Assembly: GCA_045106935.1 (NCBI GenBank)
Contig: JBGCFN010000064.1
Location: forward strand, 1-28,377
DNA: 28,377 nt
Reading direction: 5' to 3'
Source: UBA1858 sp045106935
GTDB lineage: Bacteria > Pseudomonadota > Gammaproteobacteria > UBA4575
A program made the position numbers and the translations under genes. Positions 23,971-28,377 of this stretch are shown in pieces. Position 1 is the stretch's first letter, and every line of letters starts with the position of its first letter. A model generated the notes under the pieces. It made no database searches and was not told where the DNA came from. It saw nothing but the letters and a program-made list of their open reading frames with translations.

Positions 23971-24846
23971 TCAGCCTTTAAGATTTTTCAAATAATCGGA
24001 GAAATCATCACCAACTTCAGCATGCTTCATTCCATATTCTACTGTCGCTTGAAGATAGCCTAACTTACTTCCGCAATCATATCGCTTTCCTTCAAACTCA
24101 TAAGCATATACAGACCTAGACTTGATTTGGTTTGCAATAGCATCTGTTAACTGAAGTTCATCACCAGACCCGGTATCAGTATTTTCCAATATCTCAAATA
24201 TTGAAGCATCCAAGATATAACGACCGACAACCGCAATATTAGATGGCGCCTCTTCTGGTTTAGGTTTCTCTACAATTTCAGAAATTCGCCACAAGTGATC
24301 ACTTACCTCATCACCCGCAATCACTCCGTAACTGCCTACTTTCTCCTGAGGCACTTTCTGCACACCAATAACACCACTGTTTTCACGCTCGTAGATATCC
24401 ACCATTTGCTTTAAACATCCATGCGATGATTGGCTATCAATCAAGTCGTCCGCTAAGATGACCGCAAAGGGCTCAGTCCCAACAACAGGTTTTCCGCAGA
24501 GTACGGCATGCCCTAACCCTAAGGCCTGAGGCTGTCGTATATAAATGCATGTCACGCCTGATGGAAGAATATTGCGTACAACATCTAACATCACTGTTTT
24601 GCCATTCGCTTCTAGCTCTGCTTCTAACTCGTAAGCTTTATCGAAGTGATCCGGAATTGAGCGTTTGCTCCTCCCTGTAATAAATATTAATTCTTCTATA
24701 CCAGCATTGACCGCTTCTTCTGCCGCGTATTGAATCAGCGGCTTGTCCACTATGGGCAGCATTTCCTTAGGATTCGCTTTTGTCGCAGGTAAAAAGCGCG
24801 TCCCCATTCCGGCTACCGGAAATATTGCCTTGCGGATTTTTTTCAT
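23971..24846 (-). CDS. galU: UTP--glucose-1-phosphate uridylyltransferase
   Basis: GalU makes UDP-glucose from UTP and glucose 1-phosphate, feeding lipopolysaccharide, exopolysaccharide and trehalose pathways. The nucleotide-binding signature AGMGTRFLPATKANPKEMLP follows the N terminus, and the second signature is KPLIQYAAEEA. The later motif VEKPKPEEAPSNIAVVGRY and Asp in ILADDLID are typical. I place the start at the second ATG (24846), giving 291 residues: CCAGAG lies nine bases upstream, while the first ATG (24855) abuts that site. It is reverse-strand, the last gene before tRNA-Asn, and lies after the comEA terminator, so it needs its own promoter. Confidence 0.97.
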   Translation of the reverse strand: MKKIRKAIFPVAGMGTRFLPATKANPKEMLPIVDKPLIQYAAEEAVNAGIEELIFITGRSKRSIPDHFDKAYELEAELEANGKTVMLDVVRNILPSGVTCIYIRQPQALGLGHAVLCGKPVVGTEPFAVILADDLIDSQSSHGCLKQMVDIYERENSGVIGVQKVPQEKVGSYGVIAGDEVSDHLWRISEIVEKPKPEEAPSNIAVVGRYILDASIFEILENTDTGSGDELQLTDAIANQIKSRSVYAYEFEGKRYDCGSKLGYLQATVEYGMKHAEVGDDFSDYLKNLKG

Positions 24847-24905
24847 ATGTTGCATCTCTGGAATTAGTTATTTAAAGATCATACCCAATTGATATGACGA
24901 GTTAA

Positions 24906-24939
24906 ATAAAAAGGGCTTGCTAATTAGCAAGCCCTAAAA
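24906..24939 (-). terminator. Intrinsic terminator after comEA
   Basis: GGGCTTGCTAA (24913-24923) pairs perfectly with TTAGCAAGCCC (24924-24934). On the reverse strand a run of five T follows. A strong stem with no unpaired loop as written (two to four bases would open). It lies 20 bases after the comEA stop. Confidence 0.85.
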
Positions 24940-24958
24940 TAGTGCACCGATATGGTAA

Positions 24959-25222
24959 TCACTCTAACAAGATATTGCCTTCATTTTTTTCTAAGGTTGC
25001 CGCACCGATACCTTTAACATTCAGCAATTGATCTTGGGTTTGAAAACCACCGATTTTTTCGCGGTACTGAACAATTGCTTGTGCTTTTTTAATGCCCACG
25101 CCTTTTAAATTTTCAGCGATTTGTTGAGCATTGGCTTGATTAATATTGATGGGTGATGCGGCTAATGGGCCGGACATGAACAACGCAACTACCAATGCTG
25201 CGGTATAAAATATTTTTAACAT
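24959..25222 (-). CDS. ComEA-family helix-hairpin-helix DNA-binding protein
   Basis: This 87-residue exported protein carries a paired helix-hairpin-helix domain, as in the periplasmic DNA receptor ComEA of natural transformation. The signal peptide is MLKIFYTAALVVALFMSG with cleavage probably near PLAAS. The HhH motifs are INQANAQQIAENLKGVGIKK and LLNVKGIGAATLEKN. I place the start at the ATG at 25222: GGAG lies seven bases upstream (25230-25233). A longer frame from 25255 would put charged residues before the signal peptide and has no such site. The location after pyrF is known from other gammaproteobacteria. Whether the cell is competent cannot be said; such short proteins are common in non-competent species. 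Confidence 0.92.
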   Translation of the reverse strand: MLKIFYTAALVVALFMSGPLAASPININQANAQQIAENLKGVGIKKAQAIVQYREKIGGFQTQDQLLNVKGIGAATLEKNEGNILLE

Positions 25223-25248
25223 GAAGTTTCTCCGATTACTTAAATTAA

Positions 25249-25281
25249 ATTTCAACGCCCAAACAAATTAGGCGTTGAAAT
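25249..25281 (-). terminator. Perfect inverted repeat after pyrF, weak terminator
   Basis: ATTTCAACGCC (25249-25259) and GGCGTTGAAAT (25271-25281) pair perfectly around 11 bases. On the reverse strand TTAATTTAAG follows, so the T tract is poor. It lies about 45 bases after the pyrF stop and just ahead of the comEA ribosome binding site, and could also be a binding site or leader structure for comEA. Confidence 0.5.
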
Positions 25282-25325
25282 CAGTTTAATTAAGCAATCG
25301 AATCAAGGTAAACGAACTACGTGCA

Positions 25326-26030
25326 TTACGCACTCGCGAACGCTTTCTGGAACACCTCTAGTGCGGCACATGGATCTTGTGCTTGTGTGATAGGTCTACC
25401 TACTACTATATGAGTGACACCAGCTTCACTCGCATCTGACGGGCTGACAATTCTTTTTTGGTCATCACTATTATCACTAGGCAAACGAATGCCCGGCGTC
25501 ACAATCATAAATTTTTGATTGCTTTGTGCGCGTATTAATGTGGCTTCTTGCGCCGAACAAACAACGCCATCTAAATGTGCTTTTTCTGCCATCGCTGCCC
25601 ATTTGGTGACTACTTGATCAACATCTCCATTCACCCCAACGGCCGACAATGCAGCTTGATTCATAGAGGTTAAGACAGTCACTGCAATGAGTTTAGGTCG
25701 CTGTGATGCTTCATATTTATCAATCGCTTCACGTGCAGCAAGCATCATGTTACTGCCTCCAGCAGCGTGCACATTCATCATCCACACACCAAGCTTGCTT
25801 GCTGCATTGCATGCTTGTGCAACAGTATTAGGAATGTCATGAAATTTAAGATCAAGAAATACTTTAAATCCTTTCGCCACCAACTTTTCGACAAATTGTG
25901 GCCCACCGGATAAAAATAATTCGAATCCAACTTTTAATGCGCAGGAATTTGATTGGATTTTATCAACAAATTGAAATGCCAATTCCGGACTAGGATAGTC
26001 CAACGCAACAATCACCATGCGATCAGTCAT
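25326..26030 (-). CDS. pyrF: Orotidine 5'-phosphate decarboxylase
   Basis: PyrF decarboxylates OMP to UMP, the last step of pyrimidine nucleotide synthesis. The 234-residue TIM-barrel protein has Asp11 in VALDYPS, Lys33 in LKVGFE and the catalytic FLDLKFHDIPNTV with Asp60, Lys62 and Asp65. The phosphate-binding end VGRPITQAQDP lies near 213-223. The length matches E. coli. It follows ihfB by 87 bases, a gap with no gene. In several gammaproteobacteria the lapA-lapB pair lies here; it is absent. Confidence 0.98.
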   Translation of the reverse strand: MTDRMVIVALDYPSPELAFQFVDKIQSNSCALKVGFELFLSGGPQFVEKLVAKGFKVFLDLKFHDIPNTVAQACNAASKLGVWMMNVHAAGGSNMMLAAREAIDKYEASQRPKLIAVTVLTSMNQAALSAVGVNGDVDQVVTKWAAMAEKAHLDGVVCSAQEATLIRAQSNQKFMIVTPGIRLPSDNSDDQKRIVSPSDASEAGVTHIVVGRPITQAQDPCAALEVFQKAFASA

Positions 26031-26117
26031 TACAGAATGCCGTGTTGAGAGAAGTGATTAAAATTAAACAAGCGAGTTAACGATTAGCGTCCAAAGAACG
26101 CAGATACTGATGACAAT

Positions 26118-26432
26118 TTATGAATTGTCTTCTTTATCCAAATCTTTGTTAACACGCTCTCTTAATTCTTTTCCAGGCTTGAAGTGCGGAACATATTTCC
26201 CAGGCAGGGAAACAGTCTCTCCAGTTTTAGGGTTTCGACCCACACGAGGGGGTCGAAAGTGTAATGAAAAACTACCAAAGCCTCTGATCTCGATACGCTC
26301 TCCAGATGAGAGTGCATCACTCATTTGCTCTATGACGCTTTTAACTGAAAGTTCTATATCTTTATGTTGTAGATGATTTTGCTTTTGTGCAATTTTTTCT
26401 ATCAACTCAGATTTGGTTATTACATTACCCAC
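26118..26432 (-). CDS. ihfB: Integration host factor subunit beta
   Basis: IhfB is the partner of IhfA (12371-12670). The 104-residue protein has TKSELIEKIA at the start, ERIEIRGFGSFSLHFRPPRVGRNPKTGE with the beta-arm proline, and VPHFKPGKELRERV at the end. The start is GTG (26432), giving four residues (MGNV) before the usual M/I-TKSEL position; AGGG lies nine bases upstream. It follows rpsA by 31 bases, the conserved rpsA-ihfB order. Confidence 0.97.
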   Translation of the reverse strand: MGNVITKSELIEKIAQKQNHLQHKDIELSVKSVIEQMSDALSSGERIEIRGFGSFSLHFRPPRVGRNPKTGETVSLPGKYVPHFKPGKELRERVNKDLDKEDNS

Positions 26433-26463
26433 CGAAGAGACCCTTTATAATGATTGATTATTA

Positions 26464-28134
26464 TTAGTCGCCCATCTGTTCCTTCAGAATATCTCCCAAA
26501 GAAGTAGAACCGCCACCACTGTTAGTACTACTGTAGTCTGACAATACGTCTGCTTCTTCTTGCTCTTCCTTAGCTTTTTTTTTTTGAATGATACGGCGCC
26601 CACTGAGATCTACACCGATGAATTTAGCTTCAATCGCTTCGCCTTCTTTAAGGACAGTTCGCAAATCCTCAATTTTGTCTCGAGCAAACTCTGTTGCTCT
26701 CAACACGCCGTCAATGCCTTCAGCAAGTTCAACAATTGCTGCTTTAGCATCAACTTCCTTAACCACACCGTTCACAATATTGCCCTTAGCATGCTCCGCC
26801 AAGTAAGCAGAAAGTGGATCTTTATCCAGCTGCTTGATACCTAATGAAATTCGCTCTCGCTCAGCATCGACAGCCAACACAATCGCTTCAATTTCTTCAC
26901 TCTTCTTGAAGTTACGGATAGCATCTTCGCCAGTATCACTCCAAGAGATATCAGACAAATGTACTAACCCGTCGATACCACCATCAAGCCCAATGAAAAT
27001 ACCAAAGTCAGTGATTGATTTAATCTGACCGCTAACTTTGCTGCCCTTATCATGCGTAGCAGCGAACTCATCCCAAGGATTAGACTGACACTGCTTAATA
27101 CCTAATGAAATTCGACGACGCTCCTCATCGATATCCAACACCATGACTTCTTTCTCGTCACCTAAAGCAACAATTTTTGCAGGATTCACGTTTTTGCTGG
27201 TCCAATCCATTTCAGAGACGTGAACAAGACCTTCCACTCCATCTTCAATTTCTATGAAACAACCATAGTCAGCAATATTTGTGACCTTACCAAAGGTTCT
27301 TGAACCTTCTGGGAAGCGTCTCATTAAGTCAGCCCATGGATCTGAACCTAACTGCTTCAATCCAAGTGATACACGTGTCTTCTCTTTATCAAACTTCAAC
27401 ACTTTCACTTCAATCTCGTCACCAATCGCCACGACTTCTGAAGGATGCTTAACACGTTTCCAAGCCATATCAGTGATATGGAGTAATCCATCTACACCAC
27501 CAAGATCTAAGAATGCACCGTAGTCAGTTAAGTTCTTAACAATACCTTTAACTACACTGCCGTCTTGCAAACTTTCTAATAATGTTTCGCGTTCAGCGCT
27601 GTACTCTGTCTCTACCACAGCACGACGTGAGACAACCACGTTGTTTCTACGCTGATCTAGCTTAATGACTTTAAATTCTAACTCTTTACCTTCCAGATAC
27701 GCGGTATCTCGAACTGGTCTCACATCGACCAAAGAACCCGGTAGGAAAGCACGAATATCTGGAAGCTCAACGGTGAATCCACCTTTTACTTTTCCAGTAA
27801 TAATTCCAGAAATAGTCTCACCAGACTCGCTGATTCTCTCCAATTCACTCCACGCTTTAGCTCGACGTGCTTTTTCACGTGATAGGCGTGTTTCACCATA
27901 ACCGTCTTCAACTGCATCTAATGCGACTTCGACAACATCGCCAATCGCAACATTAGTTTCACCACGTTCATTTTTGAATTGATCAATGGAAATAACGCCT
28001 TCGGACTTAAGTCCTGCATTGACCACAACGACATCGTTTCGAATATCAATAACAGTTCCATCAACAATGGAACCAGGTTTCATATTTAGATTAGCAAAAC
28101 TCTCTTCTAATAATTCAGCAAAACTCTCACTCAT
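26464..28134 (-). CDS. rpsA: 30S ribosomal protein S1
   Basis: S1 helps the 30S subunit bind and unfold mRNA. The 556-residue protein has six S1 (OB) repeats. The first two bind the ribosome, beginning near GSIVDGTVIDI and SGIITGKVKGGF. The next four are marked by VKGIVKNLTDYGAFLDLGG, FGKVTNIADYGCFIEIEDG, VSGQIKSITDFGIFIGLDGG and VNGVVKEVDAKAAIVEL. Length matches E. coli (557). No purine-rich ribosome binding site precedes the ATG, which fits the known S1-dependent, autoregulated leader of rpsA in gammaproteobacteria. It lies 56 bases after cmk. Confidence 0.99.
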   Translation of the reverse strand: MSESFAELLEESFANLNMKPGSIVDGTVIDIRNDVVVVNAGLKSEGVISIDQFKNERGETNVAIGDVVEVALDAVEDGYGETRLSREKARRAKAWSELERISESGETISGIITGKVKGGFTVELPDIRAFLPGSLVDVRPVRDTAYLEGKELEFKVIKLDQRRNNVVVSRRAVVETEYSAERETLLESLQDGSVVKGIVKNLTDYGAFLDLGGVDGLLHITDMAWKRVKHPSEVVAIGDEIEVKVLKFDKEKTRVSLGLKQLGSDPWADLMRRFPEGSRTFGKVTNIADYGCFIEIEDGVEGLVHVSEMDWTSKNVNPAKIVALGDEKEVMVLDIDEERRRISLGIKQCQSNPWDEFAATHDKGSKVSGQIKSITDFGIFIGLDGGIDGLVHLSDISWSDTGEDAIRNFKKSEEIEAIVLAVDAERERISLGIKQLDKDPLSAYLAEHAKGNIVNGVVKEVDAKAAIVELAEGIDGVLRATEFARDKIEDLRTVLKEGEAIEAKFIGVDLSGRRIIQKKKAKEEQEEADVLSDYSSTNSGGGSTSLGDILKEQMGD

Positions 28135-28190
28135 AAAATTTAAACTTTAATATATATAATACTTGTTAGTTAATAAAAAATTGACCCTAC

Positions 28191-28377
28191 TTATTCCATA
28201 AACAAACGTTCTCGAACGTATGCAGCCGAGCTACTCACTACGGTTTCAATAGACATTTTTGTAGAATCAATCACCATTGCATCCTTGGCCGCAACCAAAG
28301 GAGCCGTACTACGCGTACGATCGCGCTCATCTCGCGCACGAATGCTGTCGAAAAGGTGGTCAAAATTAGCACTAATT
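28191..28377 (-). CDS. cmk: Cytidylate kinase, C-terminal part (cut by the window edge)
   Basis: Reading the reverse strand from the right edge gives 61 residues of the C terminus of Cmk, which phosphorylates CMP and dCMP. The family text IRARDERDRTRSTAPL, with the LID-region arginines, then AKDAMVIDSTKMSIE and a final helix ending RLFME, is present before a TAA at 28193-28191. The start lies outside the window. cmk-rpsA order is universal in gammaproteobacteria. Confidence 0.95.
   Translation of the reverse strand, partial: ISANFDHLFDSIRARDERDRTRSTAPLVAAKDAMVIDSTKMSIETVVSSSAAYVRERLFME

Noticed and set aside
24959..25255. Longer form of the ComEA-like gene
   Set aside because: It would place charged residues before the signal peptide. 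The ATG at 25222 has GGAG seven bases upstream.
1..28377. CRISPR array, insertion sequence or replication origin
   Set aside because: No regularly spaced repeats, transposase-like frames with terminal inverted repeats, or clustered DnaA boxes were seen by eye on either strand.

Overview
The window is a stretch of ordinary chromosome from an AT-rich (about 40% GC by eye) gammaproteobacterium. The gene orders are classic for that class: thrS-infC-rpmI-rplT-pheS-pheT-ihfA-merR-tRNA-Pro, lepB-DUF4845-rnc-era-recO-pdxJ-acpS, cmk-rpsA-ihfB, and uvrB divergent from a class I aminotransferase. A free-living Thiotrichales/Methylococcales-like or Pseudomonas-related lineage with a modest genome fits, but the species cannot be named from the sequence. 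I saw no insertion sequence, integrase, CRISPR array or prophage.

Layout. Positions 1-480 hold a possible gene tail and gene-poor DNA. From 481 to 5866 lies the least conserved part: a small unknown protein coupled to a GAF-domain protein, a reverse-strand SprA-like HExxH protein, an unknown protein with a ParB-like EGNGR motif, a PolB-like 3'-5' exonuclease, and mnmC followed by a small membrane protein. From 11774 down to 5863 the reverse strand carries one long compact operon: lepB (secretion), a DUF4845 protein, rnc, era, recO, pdxJ, acpS, cysM and an acyl-CoA thioesterase. It mixes protein export, RNA maturation, DNA repair, PLP synthesis, acyl-carrier activation and cysteine synthesis.

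From 19557 down to 11915 the reverse strand carries tRNA-Val, the translation operon thrS to pheT, then ihfA, a MerR regulator and tRNA-Pro(GGG). Here infC appears to start at a rare AUC codon, which would preserve the IF3 autoregulation known from AUU-started infC. From 21687 down to 19660 is uvrB, divergent from an aminotransferase gene. A stand-alone BRO-N protein and tRNA-Asn follow, with galU, a ComEA-like helix-hairpin-helix protein, pyrF, ihfB, rpsA and the tail of cmk to the right edge.

Both IHF subunits (ihfA, ihfB) lie within 14 kb of each other. Clear intrinsic terminators follow rplT and comEA, and a shared bidirectional one lies between the aminotransferase and BRO-N genes. The points most worth a second look are the infC start, the orphan BRO-N gene, the ParB-like orphan and the GAF pair. 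I found no convincing undescribed multi-gene system.
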